This document shows positions 29,337-39,032 of a DNA stretch of 64,000 nt, piece after piece. How positions within the stretch are numbered: position 1 is the first letter of the stretch; every line of letters starts with the position of its first letter. Under the pieces are notes generated by a model. The model did no database searches. It was not told the origin of the DNA and saw only the letters and a list, made by a program, of their open reading frames with translations. The stretch comes from Acidobacteriaceae bacterium. Its GTDB lineage: Bacteria > Acidobacteriota > Terriglobia > Terriglobales > Acidobacteriaceae. The position numbers and the translations under genes were made by a program. The stretch spans positions 62,001 through 126,000 of the forward strand of contig PLCO01000063.1 of assembly GCA_003134815.1 (NCBI GenBank). Reading direction: 5' to 3'.

Positions 29337-31529
29337 TTAATTTCCCGCCAGCCCACGGGCCTTCAGCATCGGCTCCACGCTCGGCTGCGCGCCCAGCCAC
29401 TTTTCGTACATCTTCTGCAGGTCTTCCGTGTTGCCGCGCGAAAGCACCATGTGCCGGAAGCGATCGCCGTTGGCGCGCGTCATTCCGCCATGACCCTCAA
29501 ACCACTGGAAGGCATCGTCGTCCAGCATCTCGCTCCACGTGTACGCGTAGTAGCCGGCCTGGTAGCCTTCCTCCCATATGTGCAGGAAATAGCTGGAACG
29601 GTAACGCGGCGGAACATAGCTGACCGACAAATGCGTCCTCTTGAGCGCCTCTTGCTCAAAAACGTCGGGATCCTGGAGCGGCGCGCTCGCCGGCAGCGTG
29701 TGCCACTCCAGATCGAGCTCCGACGCGGCAAGAATCTCGGTAAATTCATAGCCCTGATCGAAAGTTTTCGCGCGAACGATCTTTGCCGCCAGCTCGGCAG
29801 GCATCGGCTCGCCCGTCTTGTAATGCCGCGCATAGTGCGCAAACACCGCGGGATAACTCGCCCAATGCTCGTTGAACTGCGAGGGAAACTCGACAAAGTC
29901 GCGCGCCACAGCGGTGCCAGACAGGCTCGGATACTTTGTGTCCGCAAACATCGCGTGCAGCGCGTGTCCAAACTCGTGGAACATTGTGGTCACATCGTCG
30001 AAGCTCAAGAGCGCGGGCTCGCCCGCAGCCGGCTTTTCAAAATTTGCCACGTTATAAACAACCGGCTGCGTGCCCAACAGCTTCGACTCGCCCACCAGCG
30101 AGTCTTCCCACGCTCCGCCATTCTTGTTATCGCGCTTGAAATAGTCGCAGTACCACAGCGCCAGCGGCCTGCCATCGGCGTCATAGACCTGAAACACGCG
30201 CACGTCCGGTTGCCACACCGGAAGATCCTTGCGCTCTTTGAATGTCAGGCCGTACAGCTCGTGCGCCGCATAGAACACGCCGCCCTTGAGAACATGATTC
30301 AGCTCGAAGTAGGGCTTCACCTGCGCCTGGTCGTAATCGAATTTCGCCTTGCGCACCTGTTCGGCATAAAACTCCCAGTCCGCCGGATCAACAACCGGAT
30401 ACGCATCCGATCCGCTTGGCTTGAAATCGTCCAGCGCCTCAATCCCCTTTGCCTCGCTGGCCGCCTTTGCCGTCGTGGCCGGAACCATCGCGTCAAGAAA
30501 ACGCAGCGCCGTCTCCGGCGTCTTGGCCATCTGGTCAGTCAAATTCCACGCTGCGTAGTTTGGAAATCCGAGCAGTGCCGCCTTGGCGGCACGCAACTGC
30601 GCCAACCGCGCAATCGTCGAGCGCGTGTCGTTCGCGTCTCCGCGCTCTGTCCGGTTCCAGGAGTGCTCAAAGATCGCGTTGCGCGTTGCCCGATCGGTCA
30701 CCGTGGCCAAATCAGGCTGCTGCGTGGTGTTCTCGAGCGGCAGCATCCAGCCCTGCTGTTTGTGCGCCTTTGCTTCTTCAGCCGCGGCGGCCATCTGCCC
30801 AGCGCTCAGCCCGGCCAGCGCCCCGGGGTCTTTCGTTGAGTACGCCCCCGCCGTTGTCGCATCCAGCAGCCTGGTCATGAACGTGTTCTCAAGCGTCGAT
30901 TCTTCTTCGTCCAGCTTTTTAAGTTTCTCTTTGTCGGCATCCGCCAAATTCGCGCCGGCCTTCACAAACTGCTGGTAGTCGTATTCCACCAGCCGCAGCG
31001 ATTCCGCATCGAGCGAGAGCGACGCCCGCTCGTCGTAGATAGTTTTGATACGCGCAAAGAGCTTTGCGTTCAGGTTAATCGCGTCTTCGTGCGCGGCCAG
31101 CCGTGGAGCCTCGTACGCCTGCACCTTTTCAAGCTCGGGATCGGTATTCGCCTGCGTAACCAGGTTGAACGCCGCATACGCGCGATTGAGCAACAGGCCT
31201 GAGCGCTCCAGCGCGACCAAAGTATTGTCAAAGGTCGGCGGCGCGGGATTATTCGCGATCGCTTCAACCTCAACGAGCTGCTGCGCCATTCCCGCATCAA
31301 TCGCCGGCTGGTAATCGCTGTCCTTGATCTTGTCGAAGGGAGTTGTCCGCAACGGCAGCGTGCTGGCCGCATAAAATGGATTGCCCGGACCAAACTTACT
31401 AGGCCCAAAATTGCTGGCTGGCTTCGGCGTCTGCGCGTCGCAATTTCCCACCGCGACAACCAAAAGTAGAGCACCGATTCCCGCCCCAGGAATTCTCCGC
31501 ATCTTCAGTTTCATTTGCGATCGCATCAT
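29337..31529 (-). CDS. dcp: M3-family peptidyl-dipeptidase (Dcp-like), exported
   Basis: Zinc metallopeptidase of 730 residues with an N-terminal signal (ALLLVVAVGNCDAQ). The zinc site HEFGH is at 518-522 and the third ligand Glu in FVEFPSQ at 547, the 29-residue spacing expected for Dcp. Other family blocks include GFPNYAAWNL, KERKDLPVWQPDVRVFQVYD and YYAYTWSEMLDDDAF. Dcp removes dipeptides from peptide C-termini and scavenges peptides in the periplasm. The Cys in VGNCDA could make it a lipoprotein, but the lipobox is poor. Divergent to the M29 gene. Confidence 0.92.
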   Translation of the reverse strand: MMRSQMKLKMRRIPGAGIGALLLVVAVGNCDAQTPKPASNFGPSKFGPGNPFYAASTLPLRTTPFDKIKDSDYQPAIDAGMAQQLVEVEAIANNPAPPTFDNTLVALERSGLLLNRAYAAFNLVTQANTDPELEKVQAYEAPRLAAHEDAINLNAKLFARIKTIYDERASLSLDAESLRLVEYDYQQFVKAGANLADADKEKLKKLDEEESTLENTFMTRLLDATTAGAYSTKDPGALAGLSAGQMAAAAEEAKAHKQQGWMLPLENTTQQPDLATVTDRATRNAIFEHSWNRTERGDANDTRSTIARLAQLRAAKAALLGFPNYAAWNLTDQMAKTPETALRFLDAMVPATTAKAASEAKGIEALDDFKPSGSDAYPVVDPADWEFYAEQVRKAKFDYDQAQVKPYFELNHVLKGGVFYAAHELYGLTFKERKDLPVWQPDVRVFQVYDADGRPLALWYCDYFKRDNKNGGAWEDSLVGESKLLGTQPVVYNVANFEKPAAGEPALLSFDDVTTMFHEFGHALHAMFADTKYPSLSGTAVARDFVEFPSQFNEHWASYPAVFAHYARHYKTGEPMPAELAAKIVRAKTFDQGYEFTEILAASELDLEWHTLPASAPLQDPDVFEQEALKRTHLSVSYVPPRYRSSYFLHIWEEGYQAGYYAYTWSEMLDDDAFQWFEGHGGMTRANGDRFRHMVLSRGNTEDLQKMYEKWLGAQPSVEPMLKARGLAGN

Positions 31530-31738
31530 GCCAGTATCGACCCCTCAACAGGTAAATCGTCAACCCATGATCATCGAGAATCGATTGTAAGGTATGAATG
31601 GTCGGCCGGTCGCGACCCGCGTCTCCCGGGCAACCCCCTAAAATAGAATCGAACGCACTACAACGTGCGGCCCGGAGAACCAGACCAAAGTATCCGCAGC
31701 GCACATCAACGCAAAGAATCCCGGAGAATCACCGCGAA

Positions 31739-32995
31739 ATGACTCCAACAGCAACCGCCCCCGCAGCCCGAACGCAAGCCGAAAATCTCGACCAGCTCGC
31801 CTCTGTCGCCATCAACGTCGGCCTCGGACTCAGATCCGGACAAGAGCTTGTGATGACTGCATCCGTTGACACGCTGCCTCTCGCGCGCCGCATCACGGAG
31901 CAGGCTTATCGCGCCGGCGCTTCGCTCGTCACCACGCTGCTCACAGACGATGAGTCCGCGCTGCTGCGCTATCGTCACGCTCCCGACGCGAGTTTCGATC
32001 GCGCCGCCAACTGGCTCTACAACGGAATGGCCGAGGCCTTCAAAATCGGCGCAGCGCGCCTCGCCATCGCCGGCGGCAACCCTAATCTGCTCTCTAATGA
32101 AGATCCCGACAAGGTCGGCCGCGCCAATCGCGCCGTCTCGCAGGCCTATCGCCCGGCGCTTGAGCTCATCACGCGCCACGAAATAAACTGGACCATCGTT
32201 GCCGGCGCCACGCCGGCGTGGGCCGCGGTTATGTTCCCCAACGATCCGCCTGACGAAGCCCTGGCTAGGCTGTGGTCGGCCATCTTTGCCACCTCGCGCA
32301 TCAACACCCCCGATCCGGTGAGCGCCTGGAAGTCTCATGATGCCGACCTGCATAAACGCTCCGCAATCCTGAATGAAAAGCGCTACTCAGCTCTGCAATA
32401 TCGCGGCCCCGGCATCGATTTCCGCCTCGGCCTCGCCGATGATCACGAATGGCTCGGCGGTGGCACCACAGCGGGCAACGGCAACTACTGCATTCCCAAC
32501 ATGCCCACCGAGGAAGTGTTCACCACTCCGCACAAAGACCGCGCCGACGGCACCGTCACCGCCTCCAAACCGCTGTCGCACCTGGGCACGATGATCGAGG
32601 GAATCCAGGTCCGTTTCGAGCGCGGCCGCATCGTTGAGGCCCACGCCACGCGAGGCCAGGAAGTACTTGAAAAGCTCATCGACACCGACGATGGCGCGCG
32701 CCGCCTGGGCGAAGTGGCGCTCGTTCCCCACTCTTCCCCCATCGCGCAAAGCGGCCTCGTCTTCTTCAACACGCTGTTCGACGAGAATGCCGCCTCGCAC
32801 ATCGCGCTCGGGCAATCGTATTCGTCGTGCCTCATAAACGGCGACAAGCTCTCGCCGGAAGAACTCGCCGCCAGGGGCGCGAACTCGAGCCTCATTCATG
32901 TGGACTGGATGATCGGCTCAGCCGAGCTCGACATCGACGGCATCACCGCAACCGGCACAGCCGAACCGCTGATGCGCAAGGGAGAGTGGGCCTAG
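31739..32995 (+). CDS. M29-family aminopeptidase
   Basis: Metallo-aminopeptidase of 418 residues, the usual size for thermophilic-type aminopeptidase T/AmpS. Recognisable blocks are INVGLGLRSGQELVMTAS at the N-terminus, NYCIPNMPTEEVFTTPHKDRADG with metal-ligand acidic residues, LGEVALVPHSSPIAQ, and NTLFDENAASHIALGQSY. It removes N-terminal residues from peptides. ATG 31739 follows a GGAG by 12 bp; an earlier ATG would add 47 residues of Arg/Pro-rich sequence unlike the family. With the divergent Dcp-like gene it forms a peptide-degradation locus. Confidence 0.93.
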   Translation: MTPTATAPAARTQAENLDQLASVAINVGLGLRSGQELVMTASVDTLPLARRITEQAYRAGASLVTTLLTDDESALLRYRHAPDASFDRAANWLYNGMAEAFKIGAARLAIAGGNPNLLSNEDPDKVGRANRAVSQAYRPALELITRHEINWTIVAGATPAWAAVMFPNDPPDEALARLWSAIFATSRINTPDPVSAWKSHDADLHKRSAILNEKRYSALQYRGPGIDFRLGLADDHEWLGGGTTAGNGNYCIPNMPTEEVFTTPHKDRADGTVTASKPLSHLGTMIEGIQVRFERGRIVEAHATRGQEVLEKLIDTDDGARRLGEVALVPHSSPIAQSGLVFFNTLFDENAASHIALGQSYSSCLINGDKLSPEELAARGANSSLIHVDWMIGSAELDIDGITATGTAEPLMRKGEWA

Positions 32996-33024
32996 CGACA
33001 AAGTCGCGTTCCAAGCCCGCACGC

Positions 33025-34167
33025 ATGGAACCAGTCACTCATTTCCTCACCGGCGCATGTTTAGGCCGCGCCGGCTTCAACCGCAAGACGGCCTACGCCA
33101 CGCTCGCCGCAGTGCTGGCCGCTGAGGCCGCCGACCTCGACATCCTCTGGGGACTCGCCGGTCCGGTCGATGTGCTCAAGCACCATCGCGGCATCACGCA
33201 TACCTTCTGGGCCGTGCCCGTGATCGCGGGTGTCGTGGTGGGCGCGGTGAGCCTGCTGCATCTCTGGCGTGAAAAACGCCAGCGTCGCGCCGCGACAGCT
33301 TCTACCCAAGGCGATGCTCTCGTCCAAAACGCAAACGCGCCCCCGGCGCCCGCCGCGCAGCCCATCCACTGGGGTTGGCTCTACCTCACTGCCTTCGTCG
33401 CCGCGCTCAGCCACATTCTGCTCGACTGGACAAACAACTACGGTGTGCGTCCATTCTTTCCCTTCAATGCCCGCTGGTATGCCGGCAGCTTCATGTTCAT
33501 TTACGAGCCGCTGCTGTGGGGACTCTTCTTCCTCACGTTCGCGATTCCCTGGCTGCTCGGTCTCGCAGATCGCGAGATCGGCGCGCGCCGCACGCAGTTT
33601 CGCGGGCAAGGCTGGGCCATCTTCGCTCTCGCCGCGATGTTCCTCCTCGGTTGCCTCCGCTGGGCCCAGCACGCGCAGGCGTTGAACCTGATCGACAACA
33701 CCAACATCGCCTCCGAGCCGGTGACGCGCAAAGCCGCCGAGCCATACCCGATCAACCCCTTCCGCTGGCACGGGATCATCGAAACCCCCGACTTCTATCA
33801 GACCGCCGAAATCGGCACATGGTCCAACACCATCGATAGCGACCCGCTGCGCGACGTGCTCTACAAGCCCGCAGACACGCCCGCCGTTGAAGCCGCCAAG
33901 CGCACGCCGCTCGGCCAGGTCTATCTCGACTGGGGAACCTGGGCCGTCGTGCGCGACCTGGGTCAGGGGCCTGCGCCAGGCATGGACCCTCCACAACTCC
34001 CGCCAAATCGCGTCTGGACGACCGTCGAATTCACCGACCTCCGTTTCCACTACCAATTCATCGGCGCCAATAGCGCTGCTGGGCGTTCCGCGCTCAACGG
34101 CTGGGTCTACATCGTCGATGGCCGCGACGACGCCGGCGAGTCCCTGAACGGCCGCGAACAACGCTAG
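33025..34167 (+). CDS. YdjM-like membrane-bound metal-dependent hydrolase
   Basis: Integral membrane protein of 380 residues. The N-terminal EPVTHFLTGACLGRAG, the acidic pair in EAADLDIL, HHRGITHTFW and HILLDWTNNYGVRPFFPF are hallmarks of the LexA-regulated YdjM/DUF457 family, with His and Asp residues that could bind metal. About five helices are present; the C-terminal 130 residues are soluble. It starts 30 bp after the M29 gene stop and is probably cotranscribed with it. Biochemical activity of the family is not established. Confidence 0.85.
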   Translation: MEPVTHFLTGACLGRAGFNRKTAYATLAAVLAAEAADLDILWGLAGPVDVLKHHRGITHTFWAVPVIAGVVVGAVSLLHLWREKRQRRAATASTQGDALVQNANAPPAPAAQPIHWGWLYLTAFVAALSHILLDWTNNYGVRPFFPFNARWYAGSFMFIYEPLLWGLFFLTFAIPWLLGLADREIGARRTQFRGQGWAIFALAAMFLLGCLRWAQHAQALNLIDNTNIASEPVTRKAAEPYPINPFRWHGIIETPDFYQTAEIGTWSNTIDSDPLRDVLYKPADTPAVEAAKRTPLGQVYLDWGTWAVVRDLGQGPAPGMDPPQLPPNRVWTTVEFTDLRFHYQFIGANSAAGRSALNGWVYIVDGRDDAGESLNGREQR

Positions 34168-34358
34168 TTAATTTGTTCCCGCGCAAAACTTTATTCGCCC
34201 CATGGAACGGTTTAAGTTGACCGCACGGCATTTGGACCCCAGAATAGAAGGAGAATAGATGCAGTCCCATGAAATTCGAATTCATGTCTTGAATTCGCCC
34301 CTTGGGACCGCCGTTTCAGGCCCGGATTTTCCGGTCGCCAATCAAAGTTGAGGTGGTC

Positions 34359-34901
34359 ATGATCGCTTATCTGCTGGTGTTGCTCGGTGTCGTGTCGCGT
34401 TATTTGGTTGCGGGCCATTTGCCCCTGTTGAACTTCACGGCCGTCACTGGCTCGCTCATCTACTTTGGCGCGCGCCGGTCGTGGCGCGAAATGCTGGCGC
34501 CGCTTGCCGTCTTTATGCTGAGCGATTATTGCCTGACCACCTACACCTACCACTCCGCGTTCCATTGGCAGAGCTATGGAATCGACTGGACCTGGTATGT
34601 GGCAGCCATGGTGCTCGGGTCTATTCTGCTCAAGCAGAAGACGACCTTTGCTCGCGGGGCTGCGGCAACCATAATCGGACCCACCGGCTTCTTCCTCGTC
34701 TCGAACTTCGGCGCCTGGCCAGGCAACCCAATGTACCCGCAAACCCTCGCCGGTCTGGGTACCTGCCTTGTTGCCGGCTTGCCCTTCTATCGCAATGATC
34801 TGGCCGCGACTGCGATCGTTCTTGGCGTTGCGCTCGGCGTGCCTGCGCTTGTCCGGCGGACGAGCCCTGCTCACGCGCAAGAGGCGCTGGCCGGCAAATA
34901 G
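34359..34901 (+). CDS. DUF6580-type membrane protein
   Basis: Protein of 180 residues with about five transmembrane helices. Landmarks are HLPLLNFTAVTGSLIYFGARR and APLAVFMLSDYCLTTYTYH followed by GSFLVSNFGAW-like text read here as GPTGFFLVSNFGAWPGNPMYPQT, which is the common core of a small family of unknown function related by topology to vitamin-transport (ECF S-component-like) proteins. ATG 34359 is preceded by GAGG at eight bases. No further function can be inferred. Confidence 0.75.
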   Translation: MIAYLLVLLGVVSRYLVAGHLPLLNFTAVTGSLIYFGARRSWREMLAPLAVFMLSDYCLTTYTYHSAFHWQSYGIDWTWYVAAMVLGSILLKQKTTFARGAAATIIGPTGFFLVSNFGAWPGNPMYPQTLAGLGTCLVAGLPFYRNDLAATAIVLGVALGVPALVRRTSPAHAQEALAGK

Positions 34902-34968
34902 CAGGATTGCTGCCAGGATTCCTGTAAAGATACTCTCGCGGAAGACAATCTCCGCGAAGGAGGGACAG

Positions 34969-35490
34969 ATGGCGACGGCAACACAACCCGCTCAGATTCC
35001 TGTCGAAGTCTACCTCCGCACCTCCTACGAGCCCGACGCTGAATACGTCGACGGCGTGATTGAGGAGAGACCAGTGGGCGAAAACGACCATTCATCCTGG
35101 CAATTTGCGATCCAACAGTGGTTTGGCCGGCACTTAGAAGATTGGGCCATTCGCGTGCGCCCAGAATTGCGAGTGCAAGTGTCGAAAAGAAGATTCCGCG
35201 TTCCCGACGTGACCATCCTCGACCGCAATCTTCCCATCGAGCAGATCGCCACGCACGCTCCGATTGCAGTTTTCGAGATTCTCTCTCCGGAAGATTCGCT
35301 CAACCGCATGATGACCAAGCTGGCCGACTACGAACATATGGGCATCAAGACAATCCTGGTGCTCGATCCCAACGGCCCCCATTTCCGCTTTGTTTCAGGC
35401 CGCCTCGAGCCGTTGCCCGCCGAGCCATTCACTCTCCCCGGCAGCGCCTGCCGCTTCGATCTATCAGAAATCGAAAAGCTGTTAGACTAA
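34969..35490 (+). CDS. Uma2-family nuclease-fold protein
   Basis: Protein of 173 residues with a perfect AAGGAGG site before ATG 34969. The PD-(D/E)XK-like pattern of the Uma2/DUF820 family is visible: EYVDGVIEERP, then VRPELRVQVSKRRFRVPDVTIL (the Asp) and APIAVFEILSPEDS (Glu and following residues), followed by KLADYEHMGIKTILVLDP. The family is expanded in Acidobacteriota and Cyanobacteria, often as orphan genes; substrate is unknown. The stop lies 17 bp before the next gene. Confidence 0.9.
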   Translation: MATATQPAQIPVEVYLRTSYEPDAEYVDGVIEERPVGENDHSSWQFAIQQWFGRHLEDWAIRVRPELRVQVSKRRFRVPDVTILDRNLPIEQIATHAPIAVFEILSPEDSLNRMMTKLADYEHMGIKTILVLDPNGPHFRFVSGRLEPLPAEPFTLPGSACRFDLSEIEKLLD

Positions 35491-35507
35491 CCCGCCTATA
35501 GGCGAAT

Positions 35508-36434
35508 ATGACCATTCGTGGCTACCAGAAGCCGCTGTACATCCTTCCCTTTGACCATCGCGGCTCGTTTGAGACCGGAATGTTTGGCTGGAAGGGTGTA
35601 CTCAACGCCGAGCAAACCGCGCAGATCGCCGCTGCCAAGCAGGTGATTTATGAAGGCTTCCAGCAGGCTGTCGCCAGGGGCGTTCCCAAAGAGAAGGCGG
35701 GCATCCTGGTTGACGAGCAGTTCGGCGCAGCGATCCTGCGCAATGCTGCGGCCAAGGGGTACACATTCGCTTGTCCGGCAGAAAAAAGCGGCCAGGATGA
35801 GTTCGACTTCGAGTATGGCGAGCAATTTGCCGAGCACATCGAGTCCATTCACCCCACCTTCTGCAAAGTCCTGGTCCGCTACAATCCCGAGGGCGATCCG
35901 GACTTGAACCACCGCCAAACCGGACGCCTCAAGCGACTTTCCGATTACCTTCAAAACGCGAACCGCAGCTTGTTCATGTTTGAGCTGCTGGTGCCAGCAG
36001 AGAAAGCCCAGCTTGAAAAAGTCGGCGGCGACAAGAAGGCATACGATCTGGAAATTCGCCCCGAGCTTATGGTCCGAACCGTTCAGGAATTGCAAGCCGC
36101 CGGAGTTGAGCCAGACGTCTGGAAGATCGAAGGACTGGACCGCCGCGAAGACTGCGAGAAGATCGTCGAGACCGTGAAGGCAGGCGGGAGAAGCGCGGTT
36201 GGGTGCATCGTTCTTGGCCGTGGCGCAGATGATGAACAGGTCCTCGAATGGCTAAAAACAGCAGCCACTGTTCCCGGCTTCATTGGATTCGCCGTTGGCC
36301 GCACGGATTTCTGGCAGCCACTTGTTGATTTGCGCGACAAGAAGATTTCTCGGGAGACCGCAGTCGATCAAATGGCTCATCGTTATCGAGAATTCGTCGA
36401 CGCTTTTGAAAGCGCTCAGACCAACGCCGCCTAA
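35508..36434 (+). CDS. DUF2090 protein, 5-keto-2-deoxygluconate 6-phosphate aldolase-like
   Basis: TIM-barrel-like protein of 308 residues with the DUF2090 pattern: LYILPFDHRGSFETGMFGW at the start, GILVDEQFGAAILRNA, CPAEKSGQDEFDFEYGEQF, FMFELLVPAEKAQL, WKIEGLDRREDCE and VLGRGADDEQVLEWL. In other bacteria this domain is fused to IolC-like sugar kinases in inositol catabolism; here it stands alone. An aldolase role on a phosphorylated sugar acid is inferred from the family. Its stop codon overlaps the stop of the convergent downstream gene. Confidence 0.85.
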   Translation: MTIRGYQKPLYILPFDHRGSFETGMFGWKGVLNAEQTAQIAAAKQVIYEGFQQAVARGVPKEKAGILVDEQFGAAILRNAAAKGYTFACPAEKSGQDEFDFEYGEQFAEHIESIHPTFCKVLVRYNPEGDPDLNHRQTGRLKRLSDYLQNANRSLFMFELLVPAEKAQLEKVGGDKKAYDLEIRPELMVRTVQELQAAGVEPDVWKIEGLDRREDCEKIVETVKAGGRSAVGCIVLGRGADDEQVLEWLKTAATVPGFIGFAVGRTDFWQPLVDLRDKKISRETAVDQMAHRYREFVDAFESAQTNAA

Positions 36435-36841
36435 TCAGTTCGTCGGCGCACGATGTTGCGAGCCTCCGCAATGCAAGCGGCTTGCATATGACCCTGCTGA
36501 AAGGACTCAAGCGGCCGAATCTCGAAGTCTCCATAAGTGGAGAATCCAAGAAGATTCAGACGATCTAGGCTACCTGGTAACTTAGTGTCGTCGTCGCCCT
36601 TGCACGCTCCGCCTCGACTACATTGCAGGTCTTCGGGATCGCCGTAGATACCGAAGAGATGATGTGTGCCTATCTGCCAAAGGCGCAAATTCGGGTAACC
36701 ACCGTTGTAAACGCTCAAACGACCATGGACGTGAAGTATCGACCCATCTTCGCTTCCCGCTTTGCAAGATTGATTGATCGCTCCATGGAGCGCTGCGGCA
36801 GCCGCAAGAAGAGTCAGCGCTGGGAAGACAGCAGCCTTCAT
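36431..36841 (-). CDS. Small exported protein, unknown
   Basis: Protein of 136 residues with an N-terminal signal (PALTLLAAAAALHG). The mature part contains LHVHGRLSVYNGGYPNLRLWQIGTHHLFGIYGD, a strand-rich pattern, and four Cys that could form two disulfides. I do not recognise the family. Start ATG 36841 gives a good signal peptide. The stop overlaps that of the convergent DUF2090 gene. Confidence 0.65.
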   Translation of the reverse strand: MKAAVFPALTLLAAAAALHGAINQSCKAGSEDGSILHVHGRLSVYNGGYPNLRLWQIGTHHLFGIYGDPEDLQCSRGGACKGDDDTKLPGSLDRLNLLGFSTYGDFEIRPLESFQQGHMQAACIAEARNIVRRRTD

Positions 36842-36912
36842 AATGTCAAAATCATAGCGCAACCCACGGCACAAAATGAGCGCAGAGATCGCCAAGCGTC
36901 CAGTCGCTCCCA

Positions 36913-37533
36913 TCACTCTTCCAGCAATTTCCCTGCTCGCTTCCTCCGCATCCACCACCACGCAAATCCAATCAGCGCCAGCGCGCTCGCAACCAGAACC
37001 GTCGGCACCGCGTGGCGCGCCACCAAATCCACCGCACCGGGGCCCAGCTTCAGCACCAGCATTGACAGCGCAAGCCATCGCAACATCCGCCCCACAAACA
37101 CGGCCACTAGAAAATCCCGCAATCGCATCTTGAACACGCCTGAAGCGAAAATAAACATCTTCCATGGCGCAGGTGGGGGCATCATTGAGGGAATCATCAC
37201 GGCCAGAAACTCCTGGCGCTCGAATCGGTCGCGAATCTGTTCGAACTTCGCCGGGTTCACGCGCTTCTGCAGGAAAAGCTCGCCCCCGGCGCGGCCAAGC
37301 CCGTAGGGCAAGAGCCCCCCCAGCGCCGACCCTGCTGCGGCCATCAGGCAGTAGACCCAGAAGTGTGGTTTATCGTTCCAGACATAGAGCGCGAGAATCG
37401 CGTCCATCGGCACCGGAATGCTTGAGGAATCGAGGACGGCGATCGCGCCCACTCCCAGGATTCCCCACTTCATCAGCGCCGGCAGAATCATCAGCTTCCA
37501 TTCCGCCGCTATGTGCGCAAAAAACTGCTTCAA
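36913..37533 (-). CDS. VTT/DedA-type membrane protein
   Basis: Membrane protein of 206 residues. The VTT-domain features are the reentrant-loop region LDSSSIPVPMDAILAL, AAAGSALGGLLPYGLGRAGGELF (Gly-rich), FLAVMIPSMMPPPAPWKMFIFASGVFKMRLRDFL, and a positively charged C-terminus. Relatives (YqaA, DedA, TMEM41B) take part in membrane-lipid handling; the particular substrate is not known. Confidence 0.85.
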   Translation of the reverse strand: MKQFFAHIAAEWKLMILPALMKWGILGVGAIAVLDSSSIPVPMDAILALYVWNDKPHFWVYCLMAAAGSALGGLLPYGLGRAGGELFLQKRVNPAKFEQIRDRFERQEFLAVMIPSMMPPPAPWKMFIFASGVFKMRLRDFLVAVFVGRMLRWLALSMLVLKLGPGAVDLVARHAVPTVLVASALALIGFAWWWMRRKRAGKLLEE

Positions 37534-37613
37534 ACGCTATCCCCTTCCGGCCTATCCTGCGTCAATTCAATAACAACCATTGTACGAGTCATCCTGCTAC
37601 GCAGGTTTCAATC

Positions 37614-37715
37614 GGGCATCAAACACAAGCCTTAGATGGGCGTGGAACACAAGTCTTAAACCAGCTCAGACGGGAATAACAGACAAGTTTTAACGGGAAT
37701 GAGAGAATAGACAGG
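37614..37715. repeat. Imperfect 24-bp direct repeats upstream of the TonB-like gene
   Basis: Units start with GGG and share the core ACACAAGYCTTARA: 37614-37637, 37638-37661, 37672-37694 and a partial at 37695. A second word (CTCAGACGGG) occurs at 37666-37675 and again at 37721-37730. They may be binding sites for a regulator of the downstream gene. Confidence 0.6.
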
Positions 37716-37748
37716 AAGGACTCAGACGGGGAGCGGGGGAATTTTCGT

Positions 37749-38906
37749 GTGCCGTCCAACCCTCCTCAGCATCGAATGCCCATCAGCCAAGCGCCAATTG
37801 AAGTGCCCGAGCCCGAGGAGAGCGCCGACGAGAGCCCGGAAGCGGAGAATCCCGCGCCCGAAAGCTCTGCACCCGAGCCCTCCGTCCCAGGCGGATTTCT
37901 CGGGCTACCTCTGAATCCCAAGGGTCCTCTCAAAGGCTCGCCAGACACCAGTGGGTCCAGTTCGCGCTCACTCCGAGGCTCGCGCTGGGTCGACTACGAT
38001 ACCCACGAACTGCTGGAGATGATCGGCGATCTCGAAGACGAGCGCCGCTGGTCTCGCCTGCGCGAAGGATTCTGGCTCGCGCTCCTCTTTCACATTCTGC
38101 TCTTCTCGGCCATCACCTGGATTCCCAGGTACATCTTCAAGGTGCCCCAGGTCACTGATCCCATCGACGCGATCAAGCAGCGCAAGGACCTTACTTACCT
38201 CGACCTGCCGCCCGACGCATTGCGCAAGGCCGAGCAGCCCAGAGTTGCGCCCAAGTTGCCGCCCGTAGACCGACAAACGCTTAAGGAGATGACTCCGCAG
38301 GCGCCGCCCACGCCTCCTCCGCCTCCAACGCAGCAGCCGCCTGCACAGACAACGCCCCACCCCTCGCAGCCCGTTCCGCCTAATCCGCAGCCGCAGTCGC
38401 AAGTTGAAGCGCCGCGTCCCTCGCCCGTTCCCGCCAAGGCATTCGCCATGGGCCCCAGCAATCCCGCGGATCAGCTCAAGCAGGACATGCAGCATGCCAT
38501 GCACGGCGGCCAGTCAAATTACGGCGATGCGCCTACGGCCGGATTGCAAATGCATCCCGGCGCGGGCACCGGCGGCGTCCAGGTTCTTTCCGATACTCAG
38601 GGCGTCGACTTCAGCAACTGGCTCCAGCGTTGGCACTACATCACGCAGCAGACCTGGGACCCGCTCATCCCTGACGAGGTAAACCCGCCCATCCTCAAAT
38701 CGGGCGTCGTTGTCATCCACTTCAAAGTGTTGCCCAACGGCCAGGTCGTGGATATGCAACTCGACGGCCGCTCCGGCGACACCGGCCTTGACCGCGCAGC
38801 CTGGGGCGCAATCTCCGGCTCCAGCTATCCCAATCTTCCCCGCGAATTCCACGGCCCCTACCTCGAGCTCCGCGCCTACTTCCTTTACAACACCGAGCCG
38901 AGGTAA
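37749..38906 (+). CDS. TonB-like energy-transducer protein
   Basis: Protein of 385 residues starting at GTG, with GGGGG seven bases upstream. Order: acidic, Pro/Glu/Ser-rich N-terminus (about 115 residues), one membrane helix (FWLALLFHILLFSAITWI), a Pro/Gln-rich periplasmic linker, then a C-terminal TonB-like domain (VVVIHFKVLPNGQVVDMQLDGRSGDTGLDRAAWGAI). The long cytoplasmic N-terminus is unusual for TonB. It probably couples inner-membrane energy to outer-membrane receptors, but no ExbB/ExbD or TonB-dependent receptor lies next to it. Confidence 0.85.
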   Translation: MPSNPPQHRMPISQAPIEVPEPEESADESPEAENPAPESSAPEPSVPGGFLGLPLNPKGPLKGSPDTSGSSSRSLRGSRWVDYDTHELLEMIGDLEDERRWSRLREGFWLALLFHILLFSAITWIPRYIFKVPQVTDPIDAIKQRKDLTYLDLPPDALRKAEQPRVAPKLPPVDRQTLKEMTPQAPPTPPPPPTQQPPAQTTPHPSQPVPPNPQPQSQVEAPRPSPVPAKAFAMGPSNPADQLKQDMQHAMHGGQSNYGDAPTAGLQMHPGAGTGGVQVLSDTQGVDFSNWLQRWHYITQQTWDPLIPDEVNPPILKSGVVVIHFKVLPNGQVVDMQLDGRSGDTGLDRAAWGAISGSSYPNLPREFHGPYLELRAYFLYNTEPR

Positions 38907-39032
38907 GGCGTCGAATTCGATCTTCGGTCGACAAGCCCGCTGTCACCCTAAGCGAGTCCGACAAGGCGGACGAATCGCAACGCGGACGATTCGAAGAACC
39001 TGTGGTTGTTCTTGTTGCTGTTTGGTCGAAGC

